From contig NZ_BNAW01000008.1 in the NCBI RefSeq assembly GCF_014654205.1, positions 1 through 64,000 on the forward strand: a stretch of DNA of 64,000 nt. The letters run 5' to 3'. Positions 25,285 to 32,954 of the stretch are shown in pieces (position 1 is the first letter of the stretch; each line of letters begins with the position of its first letter). The notes under the pieces are model-generated. The model worked only from the letters and a program-made list of their open reading frames with translations. It was not told the origin of the DNA and ran no database searches. The DNA comes from Amycolatopsis bullii. GTDB taxonomy: Bacteria; Actinomycetota; Actinomycetes; Mycobacteriales; Pseudonocardiaceae. A program made the position numbers and the translations under genes.

Positions 25285-26157
25285 TTACTGCCAGACGTCG
25301 AGGATCGGCGACTTGCTCGCGGCGTTGCCGATGCCGGGCAGGCCGTAGGACGCCTCGATGGTGCGCAGCACGGTGTAGTGGTTGATCGTTTCGCTGTAGC
25401 TGCCGACCTTGACGTGCGCGCCGGTGAAGCTGGTGAAGATCTGGTTGACCGACGTGTTGCTGTCCTCGTCGAAGGTCGTGATCAGCAGGCTGTTGTGCGT
25501 CTTGGCCCACTGGGCGTAGGCGTCGAGGTTCTTCTTCAGCCAGGTGTCGCCGGTGCCGATGCTGCAGTCGTGCATGTCGTTGCACATGTCGGGCGTGACG
25601 AAGGAAACGGTCGGCAGCTGGGTGAAGTCGGACGGGAAGCTCGAGAACCGCACGTTGCTCGCGGCCGGGACGTTGGAGAAGTCGACCCAGCTGTTGTGCT
25701 TGCGCCGGTAGGTGCCGCTGGAGCAGCCGGTGTAGCCGTCCGAGGGCATGGCTTCGGAGTAGCCCTTGAAGGTCTTGCCCGCGTCGAGCAGCTGACGGCC
25801 GAGGTTGGCCTTCGCGCCGAGGTCGGCCGGGCAGCTGTCGTCGGTGACGCCCTGCGTCGCGCCGGAGAAGAGGGCGACGTAGTTGGGCTGGCTCGGGTGG
25901 GTGATCGCGTAGGAGCTCGTGAACTTCGCGCTCTGCGAGGCGAGGGTGTTGAAGTAGGGCGCGCTGGAGCTGCCGTTGATCGAGGAGTACTTCTTGTTCT
26001 CGAACATCACCAGGACGATGTGGTCGAACGCCGGCACGGCCGCGGCGGTCGGCCGGACGGCGGGTTCGTCCGGTCCGGTGGCGACGGCCGCGGTGACCGC
26101 ACCGGCGGTGACCAGGGTGGCCGCGGCGAAGGCGGCGAAGATCCGCTTGCGGATCAT
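25285..26157 (-). CDS. Secreted phosphoesterase (acid phosphatase family)
   Basis: The product has 290 residues with a signal peptide (MIRKRIFAAFAAATLVTAGA). The mature part begins FDHIVLVMFENKKYSSINGS, the conserved start of the phosphoesterase family that includes acid phosphatases and phospholipase C; FENK supplies metal ligands. YAITHPSQPNYVALFSG holds the catalytic/ligand threonine-serine region, and SFVTPDMCNDMHDC plus TTFDEDSN supply later metal ligands. Expected to release phosphate from organic esters outside the cell. It is monocistronic with a 222-base divergent promoter region upstream. Confidence 0.88.
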   Translation of the reverse strand: MIRKRIFAAFAAATLVTAGAVTAAVATGPDEPAVRPTAAAVPAFDHIVLVMFENKKYSSINGSSSAPYFNTLASQSAKFTSSYAITHPSQPNYVALFSGATQGVTDDSCPADLGAKANLGRQLLDAGKTFKGYSEAMPSDGYTGCSSGTYRRKHNSWVDFSNVPAASNVRFSSFPSDFTQLPTVSFVTPDMCNDMHDCSIGTGDTWLKKNLDAYAQWAKTHNSLLITTFDEDSNTSVNQIFTSFTGAHVKVGSYSETINHYTVLRTIEASYGLPGIGNAASKSPILDVWQ

Positions 26158-26327
26158 GGGTCCTCCAGCACTGAGGGGGTGGGCGCCTCATGGTGCCCGC
26201 GGCAGGGGGCCGGTTCGTGAGGTGCTGTGGTCCGGTCGGTGAACACCGGGAAACCTCCGGCGGACAACGGAAAGAGTGGGTGAATGGCTTTCCGGTGTCA
26301 ACCTCCTTTGGTCGGGGCGCCAGGGCT

Positions 26328-26356
26328 TTGACAGGTCGTTCCCAGCTCGTTCAAAG
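26328..26356 (+). promoter_or_regulatory. Possible promoter of the ApbE operon
   Basis: A perfect -35 hexamer TTGACA (26328-26333) lies 47 bases before the first gene. A -10 at TCAAAG (26351-26356), 17 bases later, is weak. Flanking CTTTGA and TTCAAAG form a loose inverted repeat that could be an operator. Confidence 0.4.
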
Positions 26357-26379
26357 GAACGGCGCCGACACTCGGTGCC

Positions 26380-26640
26380 ATGGAACCCACCACCCCGGCC
26401 GGACCCGCCCGCCGCGAGCACGGACGCCGCAAGGCCGCACTGGCCGCGGCGGCCGCCGCGGTACTGGGCGCGGCCGCGGTCGGCGCCATCGGCTTCGGCC
26501 TCTCGACCGCTTCGGCCACCACCTCCACCTCGGATTCGACGGCCACCGACCCGGCCGGCTCCTCGGACGGCTTGCAGGCGCCGGACAGCGGCTTGAGCAG
26601 CGGATCCGGGCACGCGCACACCGGCTCGGGTGCGTCGTGA
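26380..26640 (+). CDS. Small membrane-anchored Ser/Thr-rich protein of the ApbE operon
   Basis: The product has 86 residues. A basic N-terminus (RREHGRRK) is followed by a signal-anchor (AALAAAAAAVLGAAAVGAIG) and a flexible Ser/Thr/Asp/Gly-rich tail ending HAHTGSGAS. In related operons this position is held by an FMN-binding protein that ApbE flavinylates on a D-x-x-[ST]-G-A-[ST] site. That consensus is not present; DSGLSSGSG is the nearest stretch. It could be a degenerate carrier, an atypical ApbE target or an unrelated anchor. It overlaps apbE by eleven bases. Confidence 0.65.
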   Translation: MEPTTPAGPARREHGRRKAALAAAAAAVLGAAAVGAIGFGLSTASATTSTSDSTATDPAGSSDGLQAPDSGLSSGSGHAHTGSGAS

Positions 26641-27580
26641 CCACGGCGTTCCCGGCCCTGGCACGACGGCCGAGCTGGTCGTCACGGATCCCACCCGGCT
26701 GGGGGAGGCGCTCGCGGTCCTGCGCGAGGAGCTGGCGGCGATCGACGCGGCCTGTAGCCGGTTCCGGTCCGACTCGGAGATCTCCCGGCTGCACGAGGCG
26801 GCCGGGCGGCAGGTCCGGGTGGGGCCGTTGCTGGCGGAGGCGCTGGGGGTGGCGTTGCGGGCGGCCCGGCTGACGGACGGGTTGGTCGACCCGACGGTCG
26901 GGACGGCGGTGTGCGCGCTGGGGTACGACTGTGATTTCGCTTTCGTTGCCGGTGATCGGAACGCGGACGACCTCGGCGGTGCCGATGATCGGGACACCGC
27001 AACGGATCCCGCGCCCGGCTGGCACCGGGTTCTCTTCGATCCCGCCCAGCGGCTCGTCGTCCTCCCGCGGGGTGTCCACCTCGACCTCGGCGCGACCGCC
27101 AAGGCCCTTGCCGCGGACCGGGCCGCCCGGCGGATCCACGGCACCGTCGGCTGCGGCGTCCTGGTGAACCTGGGCGGCGATCTGCGCGCCGCCGGGCCTG
27201 CTCCCGACGGCGGCTGGCAGATCGCGCTCGGCGACGACCACACCGAGGCCGTCGCCCGGCCGGACACCACCGTCGCCCTCCACCGTGACGGCGCGCTCGC
27301 GACCTCCGGCACCGTCCGGCGGCGCTGGCGGCACCGCGGCCGGACCGTGCACCACATCGTCGATCCGCGCACCGGCGACGTCGCCGCCGCGCGCTGGCGC
27401 ACCGTCACCGTCGCCGCCAAGTCCACTGTGGACGCCAACACCGCGAGCACGGCGGCGATCGTCCTCGGCGCGGACGCACCCGGCTGGCTCGAGCGAAGGC
27501 ACCTCCCCGCGCGACTCGTCGGCGTCGATGGCGACGTCGTCACCACGCCCGGCTGGCCCGCGGAACGGCAGGCGGCATGA
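26630..27580 (+). CDS. apbE: FAD:protein FMN transferase (ApbE)
   Basis: The product has 316 residues from GTG 26630. Family motifs are GTTAELVVTDPTRLGEAL, ELAAIDAACSRFRSDSEISR, LTDGLVDPTVGTAVCALGYD, VHLDLGATAKALAADRAARR, VLVNLGGDLRAAG and VHHIVDPRTGDVAA, and TVDANTASTAAIVLG near the end carries the metal-binding aspartate. ApbE attaches FMN covalently to threonine or serine of extracytoplasmic redox proteins. There is no signal peptide, so it would act in the cytoplasm or on the nascent substrate, as in other actinobacteria. It is coupled (ATGA) to the membrane protein gene. Confidence 0.9.
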   Translation: MRRDHGVPGPGTTAELVVTDPTRLGEALAVLREELAAIDAACSRFRSDSEISRLHEAAGRQVRVGPLLAEALGVALRAARLTDGLVDPTVGTAVCALGYDCDFAFVAGDRNADDLGGADDRDTATDPAPGWHRVLFDPAQRLVVLPRGVHLDLGATAKALAADRAARRIHGTVGCGVLVNLGGDLRAAGPAPDGGWQIALGDDHTEAVARPDTTVALHRDGALATSGTVRRRWRHRGRTVHHIVDPRTGDVAAARWRTVTVAAKSTVDANTASTAAIVLGADAPGWLERRHLPARLVGVDGDVVTTPGWPAERQAA

Positions 27581-28128
27581 GCTCCGCCGTGTGGTACTTC
27601 AGCCGCGCGAGCGGGCTCGTCTCGCTGGTGCTCTTCACCGGCGTGGTCGTCCTCGGCGCGCTCGGCGCCGGCCGGTTCGCCACGCGCGAGTGGCCCCGGT
27701 TCGCCGTCGCCGCCGTGCACCGGAACCTCGCGCTGACCAGCCTGGCCTTCCTCGCCGCGCACATCGCGTCGGCGATCCTCGACGGGTACGTCCCGCTCGG
27801 CTGGCTCGACGTCGTCGTCCCGTTCGGCGCCGGTTACCAGCCGCTGTGGGTCGGGCTCGGCGCCGTCGCGATCGACCTGCTGATCGCGATCGTCGTCACC
27901 AGTCTCGTGCGCACCCGCCTCCCCGCGCGGGCTTGGCGGGCAGTGCACTGGCTGGCCTACCTGTGCTGGCCGGTCGCGCTGGTGCACGGGTTCGGCATGG
28001 CCGAAAACGACGCCGCCTTCGGCTGGATCGTCGCGCTCGACGTCCTCTGCGTGCTGGCCGTGCTCGGTTCCGCCGGCTACCGCGCCACCCGCGCCCGCAA
28101 GTTCGCTGCCCTGGGAGGCCTCCGATGA
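27577..28128 (+). CDS. Ferric-reductase-like membrane cytochrome protein
   Basis: The product has 183 residues and about five transmembrane helices. The plan matches the ferric reductase-like transmembrane domain: WYFSRASGLVSLVLFTGVVV, VHRNLALTSLAFLAAHIASA, WRAVHWLAYLCWPVALVHGF. The histidine pairs in helices 2 and 4 (VHRN, AAHIA; AVHW, LVHGF) are placed as b-type haem ligands. It probably carries electrons across the membrane between the NuoF-like/ferredoxin proteins inside and a flavinylated acceptor outside. It overlaps both neighbours. Confidence 0.85.
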   Translation: MSSAVWYFSRASGLVSLVLFTGVVVLGALGAGRFATREWPRFAVAAVHRNLALTSLAFLAAHIASAILDGYVPLGWLDVVVPFGAGYQPLWVGLGAVAIDLLIAIVVTSLVRTRLPARAWRAVHWLAYLCWPVALVHGFGMAENDAAFGWIVALDVLCVLAVLGSAGYRATRARKFAALGGLR

Positions 28129-29246
28129 GCATCCTGCCCCCGCACCGGCTCGACCTGGCCGGCCACCGGCGTCGCAACGGCGTCGTGCCGTGGGTCGCCT
28201 ACCACGGCGACGACGGCCGCGACCGGCTGATCGCCGCCGTCGAAGCGGCGGACCTGCGCGGCCGCGGCGGAGGCGGCTTCCCGACGGCGGTGAAGCTGCG
28301 CGCGGCCCGCTCGAACCGCTCGATCGTCGTCGCGAACGGGTGTGAAGGCGACCCGCTCAGCCGGAAAGACGGTGTCCTGCTGACGCTTTCGCCGCACCTC
28401 GTGCTCGACGGCCTGCAGCTCGCCGCGCACGCGATCGGTGCCGCCGAGGCCGTCCTCTGCGTGCACGCGGGCAGCCCGGCGCTGCCGAGTGTGGCCGCCG
28501 CGCTCGCCGAGCGCGAAGACCGGGTGCCGGTGCGGGTCGCGGAGGTGCCGCGCCGGTACGTCGCCAGCGAGGAGACCGCGCTCGTCCGGTACCTGACGTC
28601 GGGTGACGCGCGGCCGCTGGGCAAGCGGCCCCGGCCCGCCGAACGCGGCGTGCGCGGGCGGCCGACCCTGGTGTCCAATGTGGAGACCCTGGCGCAGCTG
28701 GCGTCGGTGGTTCTCCTGGGCCCGCACCACTACCGCGCGTCCCGGACCGAACTGGTCACGGTGACCGGCGCGGTCCGGCGGCCCGGCGTCGTCGAGGTGG
28801 CCGCGGGGACGTCACTGGCCGGCGTGCTGGCCGCGGCGGGCGGCGAAGCGGAGCCGGTGCAGGCGGTGCTCGCCGGCGGAACGTGGACAGCGGACCTCGG
28901 CGGTGGCCTGACCGGGATCGCGACGGTCTACGCGCTCCCGGCGCGCGACTGCGGGCTGGAGTACACGGCGAAGGTGCTGGCGTTCCTGGCGGCCGAGTCG
29001 GCCCGGCAGTGCGGCCCGTGCACGTTCGGCCTGCCGTCGATCGCGGCCGACTTCGCGGAGCTGCTCGACGGCGGTCCGGCGACGGCCCGGCTGGCCCGCC
29101 GCCTCCCGCTGCTCACCGGCCGGGGCGCGTGCGCCCACCCGGACGGCGCGGCCCGGCTCGCGGCGAGCGCGCTGCAGGTGTTCGACGCCGACGTCCGCGC
29201 GCACCAGGCCGACGGCCGGTGCCGGGTCCCGGTGGGTGTGGCATGA
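28125..29246 (+). CDS. NuoF-like (51 kDa) flavoprotein oxidoreductase
   Basis: The product has 373 residues and its ATG overlaps the preceding stop. It carries the NADH/FMN glycine-rich loop LRGRGGGGFPTAVKLRAA, VVANGCEGDPLSRKD, the YVASEETALVRYL region, the SLBB-like TVTGAVRRPGVVEVAAGTSL, and a C-terminal Fe-S segment ESARQCGPCTFG with a later cysteine in GRGACAHPDG. The normal NuoF cluster motif is S-C-G-x-C-x-P-C-R, so the cysteine set here is reduced (QCGPC + C) and should be checked. It would oxidise NAD(P)H and hand electrons to the ferredoxin encoded next. Confidence 0.86.
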   Translation: MSILPPHRLDLAGHRRRNGVVPWVAYHGDDGRDRLIAAVEAADLRGRGGGGFPTAVKLRAARSNRSIVVANGCEGDPLSRKDGVLLTLSPHLVLDGLQLAAHAIGAAEAVLCVHAGSPALPSVAAALAEREDRVPVRVAEVPRRYVASEETALVRYLTSGDARPLGKRPRPAERGVRGRPTLVSNVETLAQLASVVLLGPHHYRASRTELVTVTGAVRRPGVVEVAAGTSLAGVLAAAGGEAEPVQAVLAGGTWTADLGGGLTGIATVYALPARDCGLEYTAKVLAFLAAESARQCGPCTFGLPSIAADFAELLDGGPATARLARRLPLLTGRGACAHPDGAARLAASALQVFDADVRAHQADGRCRVPVGVA

Positions 29247-29434
29247 AGGTGACGGTGGACCCGATCGGGTGTCGCGCGCACGGCTTGTGCGCGGACCTGC
29301 TGCCGGAGCTGGTGCGCCTCGACGAGTGGGGCTTTCCGGTGGTGGCGCCGGGCGCGGTGCCGGCGGCACTGGCGACCGAGGCCCGGCGCGCGGCCGCGGC
29401 GTGCCCGGCACTGGCGTTGCGGCTGCAGCGGTAA
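29243..29434 (+). CDS. Single-cluster ferredoxin
   Basis: The product has 63 residues and overlaps the NuoF-like gene by ATGA. Cluster residues are C10 and C16 in PIGCRAHGLCADLL and C54 in RAAAACPALAL. The pattern CxxHGxC...CP, with histidine in place of the usual third ligand, is that of the small actinobacterial ferredoxins that often serve cytochromes P450. With the upstream flavoprotein and membrane cytochrome it completes an electron-transfer chain. It is the last gene of the operon. Confidence 0.9.
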   Translation: MKVTVDPIGCRAHGLCADLLPELVRLDEWGFPVVAPGAVPAALATEARRAAAACPALALRLQR

Positions 29435-29476
29435 TCCGGTCGTGCGGGGGTCGCGGTGCCGTTAGCCTTCGGCACC

Positions 29477-29587
29477 ATGGACGGCAAGCTCATCGACCGG
29501 ATCCGCGGCAGCATGCGCACCGCGCGCTGCACCGGCTGCGCGGCAGGCTTCCCGGCCACGGAGATCCTCGCGGCGGCGACCCGGTGA
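29477..29587 (+). CDS. Very short ORF (36 residues) coupled to acetyltransferase
   Basis: The ATG at 29477 opens MDGKLIDRIRGSMRTARCTG followed by CAAGFPATEILAAATR. Its TGA stop overlaps the acetyltransferase start as GTGA, which is the main reason to believe that it is translated. Codon third positions are mostly G/C. A CxxC pair (CTGC) is present. I recognise no family. It could be a leader peptide that couples translation or a small protein in its own right. Confidence 0.45.
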   Translation: MDGKLIDRIRGSMRTARCTGCAAGFPATEILAAATR

Positions 29588-30069
29588 TCCGCGAAGCCCG
29601 CGGCGACGACTGGCCCGCGATCTGGCCGATCATCCACGACGTCGTCACCGAGCAGCGGACGTTCCCCTACGACCCGGCGATGACCGAGCGCGAGGCGCGG
29701 CAGACGTGGCTGCGCGATCCACCGGCCCGGGTGGTCGTCGCCCTCGACGGCGACCGCGTGACCGGGACGGCCAACATGTACGCCAACCGGCCGGGACCCG
29801 GCAGTCACGTGGCGTCCGGCAGCCTGATGGTCGCGAAGGAGGCGCGGGGCACGGGAGTCGGGCGGGCGCTGACGACGGACATGATCGGCTGGGCCCGGCG
29901 GAGCGGGTTCGCGGCCATCCAGTTCAACGCGGTGGTCGAGGTGAACGTGGCCGCGATCCGCCTGTACGAGAGCCTGGGGTTCGTGACGCTCGGAACGGCG
30001 CCCGGCGCGTTCCGCCACCCGTCCGCGGGCGACGTCGGGCTGCGCATCATGTGGCTGGACTTGCGGTGA
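29584..30069 (+). CDS. GNAT family N-acetyltransferase
   Basis: The product has 161 residues with a GTG start. It begins MIREARGDDWPAIWPIIHDV and has the acetyl-CoA binding loop ARGTGVGRALTTDMIGWARR, then IQFNAVVEVNVAAIRLYESL and GFVTLG, the standard motif A/B of GNAT enzymes (RimI/phosphinothricin-acetyltransferase-like). It should acetylate a small amine. The 3' end overlaps the convergent YciI-like gene by 23 bases. Confidence 0.88.
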   Translation: MIREARGDDWPAIWPIIHDVVTEQRTFPYDPAMTEREARQTWLRDPPARVVVALDGDRVTGTANMYANRPGPGSHVASGSLMVAKEARGTGVGRALTTDMIGWARRSGFAAIQFNAVVEVNVAAIRLYESLGFVTLGTAPGAFRHPSAGDVGLRIMWLDLR

Positions 30070-30598
30070 CCCGTCCGCCGAACCGCCAGGAGTGAACCTC
30101 GATGGTGGCGTAGCGGTCTTGCGTGAGGAGGCTGCGGGCCGCCCCGGGGGTGGCCGCCCTGGTCAGCGCGGCCGTGCCGAGCCAGGTGGCGCCGTCGTCG
30201 GAGAGGAGCGGTCCGTAGGCGATCAGGTCGTGCCCGTCCGGGCGTCCGACGTCGGCGGGCGGGCCTTCGGCGAGGCCGAGGACCAGGTAGCCCGACGGCT
30301 CGCCGGGGGAGTCCCACATGGTGGTCCCGAGGGTGTTGCGCCACCGGCGCAGCAGGACGTCCCGGTAGCCGCCGGCCTGGTAGGTGGGCTCGTCGAAGGC
30401 GAACGCACGGGCGGCGGCCGGGTCCGGCAGGTCGAGGACGTGCACGCTGCCGGTGGGGGTGCCGTCGCGGTCCGAGGTGGGGCCGCGGGCGATCATCCGG
30501 TCTGCGTACCTGTCCATGTAGGACCAGTGCGCCTCCAGCGTTCGCTGCCGCAGCGCCGAGGACCCCGGGCGGTCGCGGTGGTAGCAGAAGAACTCCAT
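30047..30598 (-). CDS. YciI-like domain protein
   Basis: The product has 183 residues. The N-terminal part (MEFFCYHRDRPGSSALRQRT, LEAHWSYMDRYADRMIARGP, VLDLPDPAAARAFAFDEPTY) matches YciI, a small ferredoxin-like fold with a conserved His-Asp pair (HRD near residue 7). A second half, GYLVLGLAEGPPADVGR to ATIEVHSWRFGG, looks like a degenerate second copy of the same domain. No enzymatic role is proven for most YciI proteins. Confidence 0.75.
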   Translation of the reverse strand: MEFFCYHRDRPGSSALRQRTLEAHWSYMDRYADRMIARGPTSDRDGTPTGSVHVLDLPDPAAARAFAFDEPTYQAGGYRDVLLRRWRNTLGTTMWDSPGEPSGYLVLGLAEGPPADVGRPDGHDLIAYGPLLSDDGATWLGTAALTRAATPGAARSLLTQDRYATIEVHSWRFGGRVTASPAT

Positions 30599-30615
30599 GG
30601 GACGAGTATCGCGAG

Positions 30616-30921
30616 CTACGCGCTCGCTTGATCGACCGGATCCGCGGACTCCTCCGACAGTTCTTCGGCGAAGATCGTGTCGATCTTCCGGCTCGCGGCC
30701 CGCAGTTTCGCCACGGTCGCGACGAGCAGCACCACTGCGGCGGCGGGCACCACCAGCAGCACGGGCGGCCACCCGAAGCCGGCCACCGCGGCGACGCAGA
30801 ACAGGGCGGAGAGCAGGAAGACTGCCCGCCCGGCGACCCGCGGCCACGCGGGACGGGGCTTGGCGTGCCGGCCGCTCGGTGTGCGGAAAACCGGCCGCGC
30901 GAGGGCAGCGTGGACACTCAT
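30616..30921 (-). CDS. Small membrane protein of unknown function
   Basis: The product has 101 residues. A basic N-terminus (RTPSGRHAKPRPAWPR) is followed by two adjacent hydrophobic segments (VAGRAVFLLSALFCVAAVAG, PPVLLVVPAAAVVLLVATVA) and an acidic cytoplasmic tail (DTIFAEELSEESADPVDQAS). No family recognised. The 200 bases upstream hold no gene and carry an A/T-rich patch near 31020-31055 that may be its promoter. Confidence 0.65.
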   Translation of the reverse strand: MSVHAALARPVFRTPSGRHAKPRPAWPRVAGRAVFLLSALFCVAAVAGFGWPPVLLVVPAAAVVLLVATVAKLRAASRKIDTIFAEELSEESADPVDQASA

Positions 30922-31123
30922 CCAGACCTCCGGGAATGTTCGTCGAACCAGCCGGGAGGGGATTCCCGGCGGCGGCACCGTGGAGTCAGTCGGGCCGGAC
31001 CGGCCGCCGGTTACCTGTCGTTATTGGTTCGAGTCCCCATTCACGAAATCGAATTACCCGCCATTCCCGGCCGTTTTCCGCACTAGGGCCGTTCGGCCCG
31101 GATTCGCGCGCCGGAGGTCCCGC

Positions 31124-32794
31124 TCAGGAGTCGTGGCCGGGACCCTTGCCCTTGGTCTTGCCGGGCGGGTCGGTCTTCGGGGGCTTGCCCTGCTTCGCCG
31201 GGTCCCCGGCCGGGGTCGGCGGCTCGGCGGCGGGCGGCTGCCCGGTCGTGGCCGGGTTCTCGTGGGTGACGGCGGCGGGTTCGAGCGGCTCCGGCCCACC
31301 GGTGCTCGGCCGCGAACCGGAGCCGGAGTGCGGCGCGGTGCCGGAGTCGGCGAGCGGGGTGGACGACGCGGGCGTGGCGGAAGCGGCGGGCGGGTTCACC
31401 GCGGGCTGAGCGGGTGAACCGGTCCCGCTTCCCTGCTCGAACAGCACCATGGCGGCCGCGGCGGCCACGGCGGCGGCCGTCAGCCCTGCGACGGTGGCCC
31501 ACCGGCGGCGGTTCGGGTTCTCGGCCGGGGAAGAAGCGACGGCTTCGCCTCGGCGGGTGGGGCTGGGAACCAGGGTCGCGCCGACTCCCGCGGCCGGGAC
31601 CAGCGCGTCGCGAGCCGGGCTGATGGCGGTCGTGTCGTGCTGCGCGGAACCGGCGACCGTTGCCGGGGCGTCGCCCGCCGCGGGAGCCGGGCCGGGGGCG
31701 TGCCCCGCGGAACCGGGACCCGAGGCCAGGTCGTCGTCGGCCGGGCCGAGGGCGCTCGCGTGCCCCGGAACCGACGCCGGGTCGCCGGCCGGGCCGAGGG
31801 TGGTCGCGCGTCCCGGAACCGACGCCGGGTCGCCGGCCGGGCCGAGGGCGCTCGCGTGCCCCGCTGAACCGGCAGCCGTTGCCAAGTCGCCGCCCGCGGC
31901 GCCCGCCACCGGTACCGCGCGGCGGCGCCAGCGCGGACTGCGCTGCGTTCTGCTCCACGGCAACGTCGGCGGCGGCGCGTGCAGCATGTCCAGGACCTTC
32001 GCGGCCGTCGGCCGGTCGGCGGGTTCGCGCTGCGTCATCCGGCGCAGCGTGTACGCCAGCGTCGCCGGTGCGTCGTCCGGGATCCGCGGCGGTCTCGTCA
32101 GCCGGGCCATGGCCGCCTCGACCATCGTGCCCGGGTATTCCCGTTGGCCCGTCAGGCATTCCAGCAGGATCAAGCCCAGCGCGTACACGTCCGCCGGCGG
32201 GCCGGCCGGCTCGCCCGACACCTGTTCCGGCGCCAGGTACGCCGCCGTGCCCGGGATCAGGCCGGTGCCCGTGATGTGGGTGGTGTCGAGGGCGTGGGCG
32301 ATGCCGAAGTCGCCGATCAGCGGACCGTCCGCGGACAGGAACACGTTGGCCGGCTTCAGGTCGCGGTGCACGATCCGCTGCGCGTGGACGTGCGCCAGTG
32401 CCTCGGCGAGCCCGTCGGCCAGCGCCGTCACGTCCGCGGCCGGCATCGGGCCGCCCAGCAGGCGCTCGGCGAGGTTCTCGCCCTCGACGAGCTGCATCAC
32501 CAGGTACGTCCGGCCGTTCTCGGTGCCGCTGTCCAGCAGCGCCACCACGCCCGGGTGGCTGATGCTGCCCTGGATGGTCATCTCGCGCAGCCGGCGCCGC
32601 TGGTCGAGCGCCACCGCGTCGCGGTCGTAGATCTTGACGGCGACCTCGCGGGTCAGCCGCACGTCGTAGGCCCGGTAGACGCGGGCGGTGCCGCCGCTGC
32701 CGATCAGCCTGCCGACTTCGTAGCGGCCGCCCAGCAGGCCCGGCGGCCGCTCGTCGTCGAGAGCGCTGCGCGGGGTGATGGTGAATTCCCCCAT
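31124..32794 (-). CDS. Membrane-anchored serine/threonine protein kinase
   Basis: The product has 556 residues from ATG 32794. That start lacks a strong ribosome site, and the frame stays open upstream (a GTG near 32920 is an alternative). The Hanks-type kinase domain covers about residues 20-290: LIGSGGTARVYRAYDVR, REVAVKIYDRD, IVHRDLKPANVFL, IGDFGIAHAL, TAAYLAPEQVSGEPAGPPAD. A Gly/Ala/Pro-rich linker with a tandem 16-residue repeat follows, then one transmembrane helix (WATVAGLTAAAVAAAAAMVL) and a Pro/Ser/Thr-rich extracellular tail ending GKTKGKGPGHDS. No PASTA domains, so the outside ligand, if any, differs from PknB. Confidence 0.9.
   Translation of the reverse strand: MGEFTITPRSALDDERPPGLLGGRYEVGRLIGSGGTARVYRAYDVRLTREVAVKIYDRDAVALDQRRRLREMTIQGSISHPGVVALLDSGTENGRTYLVMQLVEGENLAERLLGGPMPAADVTALADGLAEALAHVHAQRIVHRDLKPANVFLSADGPLIGDFGIAHALDTTHITGTGLIPGTAAYLAPEQVSGEPAGPPADVYALGLILLECLTGQREYPGTMVEAAMARLTRPPRIPDDAPATLAYTLRRMTQREPADRPTAAKVLDMLHAPPPTLPWSRTQRSPRWRRRAVPVAGAAGGDLATAAGSAGHASALGPAGDPASVPGRATTLGPAGDPASVPGHASALGPADDDLASGPGSAGHAPGPAPAAGDAPATVAGSAQHDTTAISPARDALVPAAGVGATLVPSPTRRGEAVASSPAENPNRRRWATVAGLTAAAVAAAAAMVLFEQGSGTGSPAQPAVNPPAASATPASSTPLADSGTAPHSGSGSRPSTGGPEPLEPAAVTHENPATTGQPPAAEPPTPAGDPAKQGKPPKTDPPGKTKGKGPGHDS
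31743..31862. repeat. 48-bp tandem repeat inside the kinase gene
   Basis: Two full copies (31743-31790 and 31791-31838) and a half copy (31839-31862) begin GGGCCGAGGG on the + strand. They encode the 16-residue unit GDPASVPGxAxxLGPA in the juxtamembrane linker. Such in-frame repeats usually vary in copy number between strains. Confidence 0.85.
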
Positions 32795-32954
32795 CGCGTA
32801 ACGGCCACGGGTGACCTCCGCCCCGTCGTCAGTCGGCGGGCGCCCCGTTCTCCCGGCTTCGTCGGCCACGGGCGCCAGGTACCCCGGCGCGGTGGACGGC
32901 AAACGTCGGAAGATCACGAAGAAAGTATCGTCCGGGGGCCCGCCGGCGTGACAG

